A stretch of 41,360 nt of DNA, taken from contig DIYM01000148.1 of assembly GCA_002429045.1 (NCBI GenBank), positions 1 through 41,360 on the forward strand, read 5' to 3'. Below the pieces are notes generated by a model. It saw only the letters and a list, made by a program, of their open reading frames with translations, was not told the origin of the DNA and searched no databases. This document shows, one piece after another, positions 8,584 to 16,983 of the stretch (the first letter of the stretch is position 1; each line of letters opens with the position of its first letter). The position numbers were made by a program, and so were the translations under genes. This DNA comes from Phycisphaerales bacterium UBA6054. Lineage in GTDB: Bacteria; Planctomycetota; Phycisphaerae; Phycisphaerales; UBA1924.

Positions 8584-9542
8584 CGTGTGGCCGCCTTGCC
8601 TCGGGCGGCGCCCGGCTTGCCGTGGGATTCGTCGGACGAAACGGTTTCCATGAAGAGATCCTCCAGCGTCGGGCGCATCGGGCGGACCGAGGAGAGGACA
8701 ACGCCGCGGGAGCGCAACGCATCGATCGCGGGCTGGACACGGGCCGGGTCGTCGGTCAGGACGGTGATCTGTCCCGGCTCGGTTCTGAGTTCCAGCCCCG
8801 CGAGCGCATCCCGGGCCGCAGAGACGTCTTCGTCGCCGAGTGGGTGCAGCCCGGCGATGGCATAGCCCCGCTTGCCCTCGGTGAGCTCTTGGATCGTGCC
8901 TTGGCGGAGCACCCTGCCGGTCACCATGATGGCGACCCGGTCACAGACCATCTCGAGTTCGCTGAGCAGGTGGCTGTTGAGGAACACGGCCCGCCCCTCG
9001 TCCTTCATCCGGGCGAGGATCCCGCGGATCTCGCGTCGACCGACCGGATCGACGCCGTCCGTGGGTTCGTCGAGCAGGACGAGCTCGGGGTCGTTCATGA
9101 GCGCTTGCGCGATGCCGATACGCTGGCGCATGCCCTTGGAGTAGCCGCCGACCTTCTTCTTGCCCCAGTCGGACATGCCGACGACTTCGAGGAGCTCTTC
9201 GGACCGTTTTTTGCGGTCTTTCTTCGAGACGCCGGACATGGCGGCGAAGAACTCGAGGACTTGCCGTCCCTTGAGATACGGCGGGAAGCGGTGGTGCTCG
9301 GGGAGATAGCCGATCCGCGAGAGGGTGTGCCGATCCCCGACGGGTTTGCCCAAGACCGTGCCGGCGACCCGGGTCGGGCGGATCACGGTCATGAGGATCT
9401 TGACGAGGGTCGATTTGCCCGCGCCGTTCGGCCCGAGCAGCCCGAAGACCTCGCCCGGATGAACTTCGAGATCGACGCCGCGCAGGGCGTGGACCTTGCC
9501 CTTGTAGATCTTCTCGACACCGGTGAGCTGGATCGCGGTCAT
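8580..9542 (-). CDS. ABC transporter ATP-binding protein
   Basis: A 320-residue ATPase partner of the permease just downstream. Motifs in order are Walker A GPNGAGKST (about residues 37-45), signature YSKGMRQRIGIAQAL, Walker B LVLLDEPTDGVDP, and switch His in FLNSHLLSE. The region after about residue 230 is the extra C-terminal domain common in ABC-2 exporters. The frame extends to 9704, but the ATG at 9542 (MTAIQLTGV) is right. It starts at the domain boundary and overlaps the stop of the upstream methyltransferase gene in ATGA, as the permease does with this gene. The three genes should be translated together. Confidence 0.93.
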   Translation of the reverse strand: MTAIQLTGVEKIYKGKVHALRGVDLEVHPGEVFGLLGPNGAGKSTLVKILMTVIRPTRVAGTVLGKPVGDRHTLSRIGYLPEHHRFPPYLKGRQVLEFFAAMSGVSKKDRKKRSEELLEVVGMSDWGKKKVGGYSKGMRQRIGIAQALMNDPELVLLDEPTDGVDPVGRREIRGILARMKDEGRAVFLNSHLLSELEMVCDRVAIMVTGRVLRQGTIQELTEGKRGYAIAGLHPLGDEDVSAARDALAGLELRTEPGQITVLTDDPARVQPAIDALRSRGVVLSSVRPMRPTLEDLFMETVSSDESHGKPGAARGKAATR

Positions 9543-10195
9543 TGTTTCCTCGCGATAATATGGAACACGTGCCAGTGCTTGTGGGCCGAGCCGGCCTGTC
9601 TGCTCGGTCTGTCCTCTTCTTCGAGCCGTTCGAGTATGTATTGGTCGAACAAGGTTAGGGTTTCGGCCCGCGTGAGGTGGGTGCGGTCTTCGAGGGTCGA
9701 CCAACCATCGCGATCGCCGAAGAGCTGGCCGCAGAACCGCCCGCCTGGCGTGATGGCCGCATCAATCCGTTGCCACAAGCCCCCGAACTCGCCCGGTGCG
9801 CAGAATGGCAGCGAGAAACTGGCGTTGACGAGATGGGCCCGGGGCAGGTTCATCTCCGAAAATGGCGCAATGCCGAGGTCAAGACGGCCTTGCTCGATCG
9901 CGAGGCGGCACACAGATCGTTCCCGGACTCGCCTGATGCCGTCCTCATGCCCGTCTCGCGCCCAAACGCGCCACCCAGCGTCGAGCAGAGCCTCGGTGTC
10001 GCGTCCATCGCCGCAGCCGAGATCGAGCGCGAGCGGGGCATCGGTCGGCTCGATCTCACCGAAACGTTCGATAGCGTTCAGCAGCGTCGCCCGGGGCGGC
10101 TTGCCCTGCATGCGATCGAAGTACGCGACCCAGTCGCGGCGTTCGGCGGCCTCGTGGGCCGGGAGCGGATTCGGTTGACCCTGTGATCCAGTCAT
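9539..10195 (-). CDS. class I SAM-dependent methyltransferase (TehB-like)
   Basis: A protein of about 218 residues with SAM-binding motif I as ALDLGCGDGRDT and later methyltransferase blocks PGGRFCGQLFGDRDGW and RAETLTLFDQY. The last part (HVFHIIARKQ) is the typical final beta-strand. It is the first gene of a three-gene unit with the ABC ATPase and permease (ATGA overlap), which suggests a role in modifying or sensing the exported compound; that link is inferred. The start is uncertain: ATG at 10195 is used, while an in-frame TTG at 10207 gives four more residues. It is divergent from the UbiD-like gene, with only 11 bases between the two starts, so each promoter must lie in the other gene. 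Confidence 0.78.
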   Translation of the reverse strand: MTGSQGQPNPLPAHEAAERRDWVAYFDRMQGKPPRATLLNAIERFGEIEPTDAPLALDLGCGDGRDTEALLDAGWRVWARDGHEDGIRRVRERSVCRLAIEQGRLDLGIAPFSEMNLPRAHLVNASFSLPFCAPGEFGGLWQRIDAAITPGGRFCGQLFGDRDGWSTLEDRTHLTRAETLTLFDQYILERLEEEDRPSRQAGSAHKHWHVFHIIARKQ

Positions 10196-10206
10196 ATCCT
10201 CTGCCA

Positions 10207-12243
10207 ATGTACCCCGATCTGCAGTCCTTTGTCGCGGCCCTCGAAACAGCGGGCGAACTCACGCGCGTGACCGAGCCGGTCTCGCCGGTGCTCGAGATCG
10301 CGCGCCGGGCCGACATCGCCAGCAAGTCCGCCGCGCCGAACCAGGGAAGCCCCTCGTCGCGGCGGAACGACCCCGAGTTCCACAAGTACGGCGGGTCGGC
10401 GCTGCTCTTCGAGAATGTCCCGGGCTCGGACTTCCCTGTGCTGATCAACGCCTACGGCTCGTACCGCCGGATGGAGATGGCATTCGGAGGGCGCGCGTTC
10501 GACGACATCGGTGCAACGATCGGCGAGCTCGTCAAGCCCGAGCCCCCGCGCTCGCTTGGGGAGGCGGTTGGCAAGGCCAAGCAGTTCGCGCCGCTGCTCA
10601 AGATCGGGCCCAAACGCCTCAAGAGACCCGGTCCCTGCCAGGATGTCATCAAAGCCGGCGATCAGATCGACCTCACGCGGCTTGGCATGCTGCGCTGCTG
10701 GGAGCACGACGGCGACTTCGAGGCCATGGGCTACCCCGCTGGCCTCAACGGCGGGATCCCCGGGCTCGGGCACCCCGGCATCGACGACGAGACCTGGGAG
10801 CGGGAGTACCGCGGGCGGTACATCACGCTGGCCGGCATCCACACGATCCACGCCGACGATCGCGACGATCCCAAGCCGAAGTCGCACAACGTGGGCATGT
10901 ACCGGATCCAGTTGCTGGGCAAGGACCGGCTCGCGATGCACTGGCACATGCACCACGACGGGGCGAGCCATTGGCGCAGCTGGAAGAAGCTCGGCGAGCC
11001 GATGCCGGTGGCCATCGCGTTGGGCGGGCCGAGCGTGATGCCCTACGCCGCGACCTGCCCGCTCCCGCCGGGGATCAGCGAGCTGCTCATGGCGGGCTTT
11101 CTCCACGGGAAGGGCATCCGGCTCTGCCGAGCGAAGACGGTGCCGATCTGGGTGCCAGCCGACGCCGAGATCATCATCGAGGGCCATGTCAGGACCGACG
11201 CCGGCTATCCGGGCTGGGAGCCGCGCGATGAGGACTCGGGCGAGTTGGGTGGGGGGGCCGTCTTTGAGGGACCCTTCGGCGATCACACCGGGTTCTACTC
11301 GATGCCGGACCGGTACCCGATCACCGAGGTCAGCGCCGTCACGCACCGCCGGGACGCGATCTACCCGACGACGATCGTGGGGCTGCCTCCGCAGGAGGAC
11401 TACTACCTCGGCAAGGCGACCGAGCGTGTGATGTTGCCGCTGCTCAAGACACTGATCCCGGACATCGTTGACTACCACCTCCCGATGTTCGGGGCGTTCC
11501 ACAACTGCGCGATCATCCAGATAAAGAAGCACTATCCGCTGCACGCTCGCAAGGTGATGCACGCGGTGTGGGGCGCGGGGCAGATGGCGTGGACCAAGTC
11601 CGTCATCGTGGTCGAGGAGGATGTGGACTGCCACGACCTGACCGCGGTGATGGACGCGGTGTGCCGTCACTGTGTGCCGTCGCGGGACATCGAATCGGTC
11701 AACGGGGCGTTGGACATCCTCGACCACGCCGCGCCGAGACTGGGGTCGGGCACCAAGATCGGGCTCGACGCGACGCGCAAGGTCGTCGGCGAGGGCATCG
11801 ACGGCGAGCCGATCGACGAGCCACGCCGCGTGCCGAGCGGCGAGCAGCGCGACCGTGCCGTCGCGTGGGCCCGCTCCATCCCGGGCGTGCTCGACGCGGC
11901 GGCGCCGGAAGACGCGCCCGGCTGGCTGTTCATCCGCGCCGACCGCGGGCGTGACGAACATGAGTTGGAGGGGCTCGGGATCGATATCTTGAATCGGTTC
12001 TTCGAGGAGCCCACCGAGATCCCCTTCGTGGCGGCGCTGGGGCGTGACGTCGACATCGACGATCATCACGCGGCCCTGTTTCACTGGGTCGCCAACAGCG
12101 ATTCTGGGCGGGATGTGGTGACAAAGGGGCGTTGCCGGATCGGCTACGACGCGACCCCAAAGACCCGCGGCGATCGGAGGAACGGCCAGGCGGTCCGTGC
12201 GTGGCCGCCCGTGTTGCCGACCGTCCCCCTCGGGAGAGACTGA
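10207..12243 (+). CDS. UbiD-family prenylated-FMN decarboxylase (long form)
   Basis: A 678-residue UbiD-family protein, which uses prenylated FMN to decarboxylate (or carboxylate) aromatic or alpha,beta-unsaturated acids; the best known role is in ubiquinone/menaquinone synthesis. The N-terminal DLQSFVAALETAGEL start, NVGMYRIQLLGKDRL (with the flavin-site Arg) and PADAEIIIEGHV (the Glu cluster) are all present, followed by GPFGDHTGFYS and the C-terminal TRKVVGEGIDGEP stretch. Typical members have about 450-500 residues, so this one carries roughly 180 extra, mostly in the middle and C-terminal parts. The UbiX flavin prenyltransferase is not in the window. The substrate is unknown; menaquinone or ubiquinone synthesis is the default guess. 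Confidence 0.9.
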   Translation: MYPDLQSFVAALETAGELTRVTEPVSPVLEIARRADIASKSAAPNQGSPSSRRNDPEFHKYGGSALLFENVPGSDFPVLINAYGSYRRMEMAFGGRAFDDIGATIGELVKPEPPRSLGEAVGKAKQFAPLLKIGPKRLKRPGPCQDVIKAGDQIDLTRLGMLRCWEHDGDFEAMGYPAGLNGGIPGLGHPGIDDETWEREYRGRYITLAGIHTIHADDRDDPKPKSHNVGMYRIQLLGKDRLAMHWHMHHDGASHWRSWKKLGEPMPVAIALGGPSVMPYAATCPLPPGISELLMAGFLHGKGIRLCRAKTVPIWVPADAEIIIEGHVRTDAGYPGWEPRDEDSGELGGGAVFEGPFGDHTGFYSMPDRYPITEVSAVTHRRDAIYPTTIVGLPPQEDYYLGKATERVMLPLLKTLIPDIVDYHLPMFGAFHNCAIIQIKKHYPLHARKVMHAVWGAGQMAWTKSVIVVEEDVDCHDLTAVMDAVCRHCVPSRDIESVNGALDILDHAAPRLGSGTKIGLDATRKVVGEGIDGEPIDEPRRVPSGEQRDRAVAWARSIPGVLDAAAPEDAPGWLFIRADRGRDEHELEGLGIDILNRFFEEPTEIPFVAALGRDVDIDDHHAALFHWVANSDSGRDVVTKGRCRIGYDATPKTRGDRRNGQAVRAWPPVLPTVPLGRD

Positions 12244-12246
12244 TCG

Positions 12247-12891
12247 ATGGATCTGCTCGTGCTGGGCGCGTCGGGTCGTTGCGGGCGGCTGCTCACCAGG
12301 CTCGCGATCGAGCGCGGGCACCGGGTGACCGCGCTCTCGCGCCCCGGATCCGAGCACACAATCCCCCCTGGCGCCGGGGTCGTGCTGGGCGAAGCCACCA
12401 ACAGAGAGGATCTAAAGCCTCTCCTGGACTCCCATCAGACCGTGCTGAGCGCATTGGGCTTGAACCGCGATGGCCCGAGTCCCTGGTCGCGCCTTCGGTC
12501 GCCGAGAGATCTTGTCGAGCGTGTCTCGGAGTCGGTCAGAGACCGGGCGACGGACGACGACGGGTTCCGCTTCATCTGGATCAGCGCGGGCGGGGTGGGC
12601 CCGAGCCTCTCGAAGACCACGGCGCCGGTCCGGGCGATGATCGGTCTCGGAAACGTTGGTGTGGCGTATGAAGATCTCCGCCGTGCGGAACGCGGTCTCG
12701 AGGCGGTGGCGCACGCGTCTTATCCGGTCCGTCCGGTGACGCTGCTGCCGGGCGATACCGGAACAACCGCGGGGGCGGTCGAGCGGTACGGGCTGTTGTC
12801 GACGGTTCGGCGTGGCGCGGTGGCTCGGTACATGCTCGGGGCGGCCGAGTCGCAGGAGCCTCTTGGTCCGCCCCCGCTGCTGATCGGCTAA
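12247..12891 (+). CDS. NAD(P)-binding Rossmann-fold (NmrA/atypical SDR) protein
   Basis: A 214-residue protein opening with VLGASGRCGRLLTRLAIERG, the GxSGxxG dinucleotide motif of atypical short-chain dehydrogenases. A later YEDLRRAERGLE-like segment and RPVTLLPGDTG match the NAD(P)H-binding group that includes NmrA-like and flavin-reductase-like proteins. It begins three bases after the UbiD-like stop, so the two are almost certainly one transcript. A redox step connected with the decarboxylase product is possible but unproven. It ends four bases before the convergent DD-peptidase gene. Confidence 0.82.
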   Translation: MDLLVLGASGRCGRLLTRLAIERGHRVTALSRPGSEHTIPPGAGVVLGEATNREDLKPLLDSHQTVLSALGLNRDGPSPWSRLRSPRDLVERVSESVRDRATDDDGFRFIWISAGGVGPSLSKTTAPVRAMIGLGNVGVAYEDLRRAERGLEAVAHASYPVRPVTLLPGDTGTTAGAVERYGLLSTVRRGAVARYMLGAAESQEPLGPPPLLIG

Positions 12892-12895
12892 CGGG

Positions 12896-14410
12896 CTATC
12901 CGCCGAGGCTCGCCGGGCGAGGGTTGGGCGTCAGGTAGGCGTCGAGTTCCTTCACGATCGCCGCGTGGAGCGGCTTGGCGTTCCGCGCTTGCCTGCCACG
13001 CGGCACATCGTTGAGCAAGATGCTGAACACGATCTGCCGTCCGTTCGTGGGGTGCGTCAGAACCCCAGAGAGGGCGTAGACCCCCGAGAGGTAACCGCTC
13101 TTGGCCGCCAGTTCGCTGTTGAGTGACTCGTCGTTCCGGAACCGCGATCGGAGCGTGCCGACACCCGGGGAGGCGAGTGACGATTTGAACATCTTCCAGC
13201 GTTCCTCATCGCGTGACAACCAGCGCATCCATTCGGTCAGCGTGGACGGTCGGACCCGGTTCTCGCGTGACATCCCCGAGCCGTCCGAGACCGTGGTTTC
13301 CTTGGCGTACTCTGGCCCGAGCGCGTCGGAGATCAGCATGCGGATGACCGTGGCCCCGTTGGCCCACGAGCCGGGCTCCCCCGAGACCTCATGCCCGAGG
13401 CGCTTGAACAGGCTCTCGGCGTAGAGATTGTGCGAGTCCTGGTTGACCCGATCGAGAACATCCTGCAAGGGCGTCGTGACGACGGCGAGCGCCCGGGTCT
13501 CGGCGAACGCCTCGCCGGACTCGGCCAACCGGACCCGCGCTTCTGAGCCCGCGGGCGCGAACGAGATCCCCCGACGCTCGAACTCGTTGGCCAGCGTGCG
13601 TCCGGCGAACATCGGGGGGTTGTGGATCGCAACATCGATCTCGACCCGGGTCCGGACTTTCCCGAACAGTGTCATCCGGTCGTTCTGCTGCGGGCGGGCG
13701 ACCCAGGCGGTGTTGCTGCCTTTCCGATCGGTTGCCGCACGGTTCGCGAGGTCGATCCAGGGCGCCTCGGGAAGGACCTGGGTGATCGGAGAACCGTTGT
13801 CAGGCGTCGGCTCGGCGTAGACCGTGACCACGTTGCGCCGGAGGTTGACGCCCCCGAGTTCGGCGCAGTACCACCGGTTGAGTTGGTCCTTGGGCCAATC
13901 CCGATGGACGAAATCACGGTCGAACACGCGATCATCGATCACGAACTCGGAGAAGAGCCCGTCCTCCGTGCTCGAGAGCACCGATGAGAGCTGGTCCATG
14001 AGCGCCGAGAACGTCAGCCCGACAGAGGGGCGTTCGAGCAGCGCCGGATCGGCGAAGCCGGGGTCGCCCGAGCCTCTGAGCACCAATCGAGGCGGCTCGA
14101 CGGAATCGTCGACGGACAGGTACGTCCGGTACACAAAGTCCGCTCCGAGGACCTGGATCGCGGCGCCGGACGTGATGATCTTCATGTTCGACGCAGGGAT
14201 CATGCGCGTGTTGGCACGGTACGAGGCGATCTCGGCACCGGTCTGTAGATCGATCGCGTGCACCGCAACGCTCGCGTTGCCCACATCGGCTCGCTTGATG
14301 ATCTGCTCGAGCCTGGAGTCAAGGGGAGCCCCTGTCGCGAGGGGCGAGCCCAACGCGATCCAGAAGCCGATCAGCAGGGCATGGCCCGCTCGGGTGATTC
14401 TCTCGGCCAT
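12896..14410 (-). CDS. dacB: PBP4-type D-alanyl-D-alanine carboxypeptidase/endopeptidase (S13)
   Basis: A 504-residue exported protein of the peptidase S13/PBP4 family, which removes or cuts D-Ala cross-links in peptidoglycan in the periplasm. There is an N-terminal signal peptide (hydrophobic ALLIGFWIALG, cleavage near ATGAP). The active-site SxxK is ASNMK, with Ser at about residue 74. The SDGSGMSREN block near residue 380 matches the conserved DGSGLSR region. The third motif is K-S-G (AAKSGYLSG) in place of K-T-G, a tolerated variant. Many planctomycetes have reduced but present peptidoglycan, so this gene agrees with a wall. Length is standard. Confidence 0.93.
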   Translation of the reverse strand: MAERITRAGHALLIGFWIALGSPLATGAPLDSRLEQIIKRADVGNASVAVHAIDLQTGAEIASYRANTRMIPASNMKIITSGAAIQVLGADFVYRTYLSVDDSVEPPRLVLRGSGDPGFADPALLERPSVGLTFSALMDQLSSVLSSTEDGLFSEFVIDDRVFDRDFVHRDWPKDQLNRWYCAELGGVNLRRNVVTVYAEPTPDNGSPITQVLPEAPWIDLANRAATDRKGSNTAWVARPQQNDRMTLFGKVRTRVEIDVAIHNPPMFAGRTLANEFERRGISFAPAGSEARVRLAESGEAFAETRALAVVTTPLQDVLDRVNQDSHNLYAESLFKRLGHEVSGEPGSWANGATVIRMLISDALGPEYAKETTVSDGSGMSRENRVRPSTLTEWMRWLSRDEERWKMFKSSLASPGVGTLRSRFRNDESLNSELAAKSGYLSGVYALSGVLTHPTNGRQIVFSILLNDVPRGRQARNAKPLHAAIVKELDAYLTPNPRPASLGG

Positions 14411-14483
14411 ATCAGGCTACCTCCTGCGGTGACATCGGCGGACTGGCGTCGCGGGCTCCAGCGATGCGTCCCGGTCACGGGTG

Positions 14484-14819
14484 TTACTCGCCGATCAGGT
14501 CGAGCACGGCTTCGCAGGAGCCCGGCTGGGACAGGCTCCACTCCGACCAGACCACATCGGCGACCACGACCGCCCGGACGAGCAGATCGCGGTGCTGCCG
14601 GCTCATACGCTCCGGGGGGTTGTCTGCGAAGAAACCCACGGACATCGCAACCGCGAGCCGCGGCGCCTCCGGGTCCGGGATCAACGCCGCCGGCCCGGAC
14701 GCCCGCTCGAGTTGCACGGTCCACCGCCACGGGACCCCACTCCACCGGACGCTCGGGCGTCCGAGGCGCTTGCGTGCCAGTTCCATCTCCGCCCGCGCGT
14801 CGGGCTGCAACGCGGACAT
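14484..14819 (-). CDS. small hypothetical protein
   Basis: A 111-residue protein of unknown family. It begins MSALQPDARAEMELARKRLG and has a conserved-looking core RWSGVPWRWTVQLERASG followed by helical sequence with several Trp. The ATG at 14819 is chosen because GGAGG lies four bases ahead. The frame stays open upstream, and a longer product with QAALWQSQFQTP from a TTG at 14879 is possible. It has no signal peptide. It is divergent from the response regulator at 14995. It could be a regulator partner, but nothing in the sequence shows this. Confidence 0.5.
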   Translation of the reverse strand: MSALQPDARAEMELARKRLGRPSVRWSGVPWRWTVQLERASGPAALIPDPEAPRLAVAMSVGFFADNPPERMSRQHRDLLVRAVVVADVVWSEWSLSQPGSCEAVLDLIGE

Positions 14820-14922
14820 CAGCCCTCCGATCGTGGGCGTCTGGAACTGGGATTGCCAGAGGGCTGCTTGAGTGTCCAAGGCGTGCGTTCTCGATCGGTT
14901 CGGCGAGCGATAGTTCCTGGCG

Positions 14923-14930
14923 TATAGACT
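14923..14930 (+). promoter_or_regulatory. possible -10 element for the response regulator
   Basis: TATAGACT lies 65 bases upstream of the response regulator start in a GC-rich setting. No good -35 hexamer is seen at the usual distance, so this is tentative. Confidence 0.25.
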
Positions 14931-14994
14931 AGGCAGAGACCCATCGGTCCGGTATTCCCCGGGCCCCGCTCGGCAGAACGCCAAGGACCTCCCG

Positions 14995-15477
14995 ATGCCC
15001 GAGTCACCCCAAGCCGAGACCACGCCAGAAGTCGATCTGAGCAACCCGCGTGTCTTGATCGTGGACGACAACGAGCACAACCTCGAGCTCATCCAGGCAT
15101 TCCTAGATGACCTGCGGGGCGAACTCCGGGCGGCCCGAGACGGGAGCGAAGCCCTGGAGATCGTGCGAGAATGGACGCCCGACATCGTGCTGCTCGACAT
15201 CATGATGCCACGCATGAGCGGGTATCAGGTCTGCGAGCACATCAAGGCCAACCCGAATACAAGCGGCATCCCGATCGTCATGGTCACCGCGCTCAACGAG
15301 GTTGGAGATGTCGAACGGGCTGTCGACGCGGGCGCCGACGATTTTCTGACCAAACCGGTCAACAAACTCGAACTCATCACACGGGTCAAATCGCTGCTGC
15401 GCGTGCGCCGCCTCAAGCTCCAACTCGACGCGGCGATCGACGAGGTGCGCTCCTTGCGTGACCAAACCGACGCCTGA
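14995..15477 (+). CDS. single-domain response regulator (receiver domain)
   Basis: A 160-residue protein made of one receiver domain of the PleD/DivK-like type. The acidic pair D24-D25 (LIVDDNE), phospho-acceptor D68 (VLLDIMMP), T98 (VMVTAL) and K120 (LTKPVN) are all present, so it should be phosphorylated by a histidine kinase. The last about 30 residues form a helix (VKSLLRVRRLKLQLDAAIDEVRSLRDQ) but no output domain. It probably signals by protein contact. AAGGA sits seven bases before the ATG. No histidine kinase gene is nearby. Confidence 0.93.
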   Translation: MPESPQAETTPEVDLSNPRVLIVDDNEHNLELIQAFLDDLRGELRAARDGSEALEIVREWTPDIVLLDIMMPRMSGYQVCEHIKANPNTSGIPIVMVTALNEVGDVERAVDAGADDFLTKPVNKLELITRVKSLLRVRRLKLQLDAAIDEVRSLRDQTDA

Positions 15478-15490
15478 TCAGACGGCGGGC

Positions 15491-16834
15491 TTACGGACAG
15501 CCGGCGTTGAACTGGCTGATGTACTCGGCGATGTCGAAGAAGTTCACCGTGCCGAATGGCTCTGCGAAATCGGCGGCGGCATCTCCCGCGTTGAACAGCC
15601 CGATGTACGCGGCGATGTCGAAGAAGTTCAGAACACCGAACGGCTCTGCGAGGTCCGCGGCGCACGTGTCGGGGGCCAGCGGCAGGATAAAGTCCGCGAG
15701 CACCGGGCGGTGGTCCGAGGCGATGCTCGACGCCGCGACCGGGTTTCCGGGGAACGAGTCAAGCGGGAACGGCAGGTTCGAAGCGCTCATGCCCGATCCG
15801 ATGGAGCGGAAGATGAACGTTCGGCGGGCCTCGGCGATCGAGTCCTGCCAGCAGAGGTAATCGAGCTTCGAGTTGCTGCCCTGGGTCGAGGTCTCGCCCG
15901 AGACCGGCTGGACCGCGAAGTCCCGGGTCGAATCGCTGCGGTCGCGGTCGGTCCCGTCGGTCCCGCCGAGGAACTGGGCGCGTGTCAGGAACTCGACGGG
16001 CCCGTTGCCGGGACGCTGATTCAGGTCGCCGCCCCAGATCACCGGTGTGTTCTCGTCGAGCACCGAGCCCGTGGTGGGCAAGAACACCCGCCCGTTCGGG
16101 TCCGACACCCCGGTGCCGGCGCCGTTGTAGTAGTAGTCGATGAAGTAGGCTGTGTTCTCCGACGCCTCGCGTCGATCGGCGAAGTCCGAGCTGCTGCCGC
16201 CCGCCTTGAGGTGGGCGTTGCCGATGACCAGATCACCCGCGTACACGTCATCCGGGAGGTCGATCTCGGCCCACTGGAAGCCGCGGATCCCGCCGGTGCC
16301 GCCGCTCTGGTAGGCGTCGGGTCCGATGACGAAATCGCTGAGCGTGGCACCGCCGCCGTTGATGTCCGCGAACGGGTATCTCGACATGATGACGTTGCGA
16401 TTGAACCCGTCGCTGTTGGAACTGACGAAGACGTGGGGCAGGTCGTAATCGGGCAGGAACAGCTGGACGTAGACCTCCACGCTGCCGCCCTCGAAGGGGT
16501 CCGGGCCTCCGTGCATCATGAGCTCGATGACCTGCCCGAGCGTGTTCACGTTGTCGGCGCCGCCCCCGGTGCCGTTGCCCGAGTTGTCGCCGCACTCCTG
16601 CAGGATGAGGACATCGGGCTGCATTGCCGCGATGATGCGGACGATCCCGTTCCAATCACCGATGTTGTTGACCTTGTCGTTGGAACTGCAGATGCCGTCC
16701 TGCACGTTCCACGTCATGACGCGGAGATCGGTCGCGTCTGTCTTGGACCAATCGCCGTTGATCGGATCGAAGGCGCTCGCGGATGAGCAGGCGGCGAGCA
16801 GTGCGAGGACGGCGGATGTCTTTGGGGTATGCAT
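15491..16834 (-). CDS. secreted endonuclease/exonuclease/phosphatase-family protein with GC-type dockerin-like tail
   Basis: A 447-residue exported protein. Residues 1-21 are a signal peptide (ALLAACSSASA). The middle is an EEP (DNase I-like) fold with TWNVQDG near residue 41, the LQE Glu at 78-80, GNAHLK at 205-210, GGDLNQ at 268-273 and SDHRPV at 373, so the metal and catalytic residues look intact. From C391 a tandem tail follows: two units of the form D-L/F-A-E-P-F-G-x-x-N-F-F-D-I-A-x-Y-I-x-x-F-N-A-G, ending GCP. It resembles the dockerin-type C-terminal domain of Phycisphaerae proteins, but the calcium loop is replaced by A-E-P-F-G. It is likely surface-bound or exported; the substrate (nucleic acid or phospholipid) is not known. 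Confidence 0.85.
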   Translation of the reverse strand: MHTPKTSAVLALLAACSSASAFDPINGDWSKTDATDLRVMTWNVQDGICSSNDKVNNIGDWNGIVRIIAAMQPDVLILQECGDNSGNGTGGGADNVNTLGQVIELMMHGGPDPFEGGSVEVYVQLFLPDYDLPHVFVSSNSDGFNRNVIMSRYPFADINGGGATLSDFVIGPDAYQSGGTGGIRGFQWAEIDLPDDVYAGDLVIGNAHLKAGGSSSDFADRREASENTAYFIDYYYNGAGTGVSDPNGRVFLPTTGSVLDENTPVIWGGDLNQRPGNGPVEFLTRAQFLGGTDGTDRDRSDSTRDFAVQPVSGETSTQGSNSKLDYLCWQDSIAEARRTFIFRSIGSGMSASNLPFPLDSFPGNPVAASSIASDHRPVLADFILPLAPDTCAADLAEPFGVLNFFDIAAYIGLFNAGDAAADFAEPFGTVNFFDIAEYISQFNAGCP

Positions 16835-16919
16835 GGTCGATCTCCGAAGATATTGGCAGGCAAGATCTTAGCGTCGCTTGCCGCGAGAGAACAGCCGGCG
16901 GCTTGTTTCAGAAAAGGGA

Positions 16920-16945
16920 ACGCCCGTGCGTGTGGGCACGGGCGT
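16920..16945 (-). terminator. Rho-independent-like terminator after the large dockerin-tailed gene
   Basis: CGCCCGTGC at 16921-16929 pairs with GCACGGGCG at 16936-16944, extended by A16920-T16945 (10 bp stem). Read on the minus strand it is followed by TCCCTTTTCTG, a partial T-run. It lies between the two dockerin-tailed genes, 39 bases past the stop at 16984. Confidence 0.65.
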
Positions 16946-16983
16946 CCGAAAATCTCAGATCACCAGCGGATCGTTCCGCGGGC

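Noticed and set aside
10192..12357. Long minus-strand frame opposite the UbiD-like gene
   Set aside because: An antisense shadow: rich in Arg, His and Val, with no recognisable domain.
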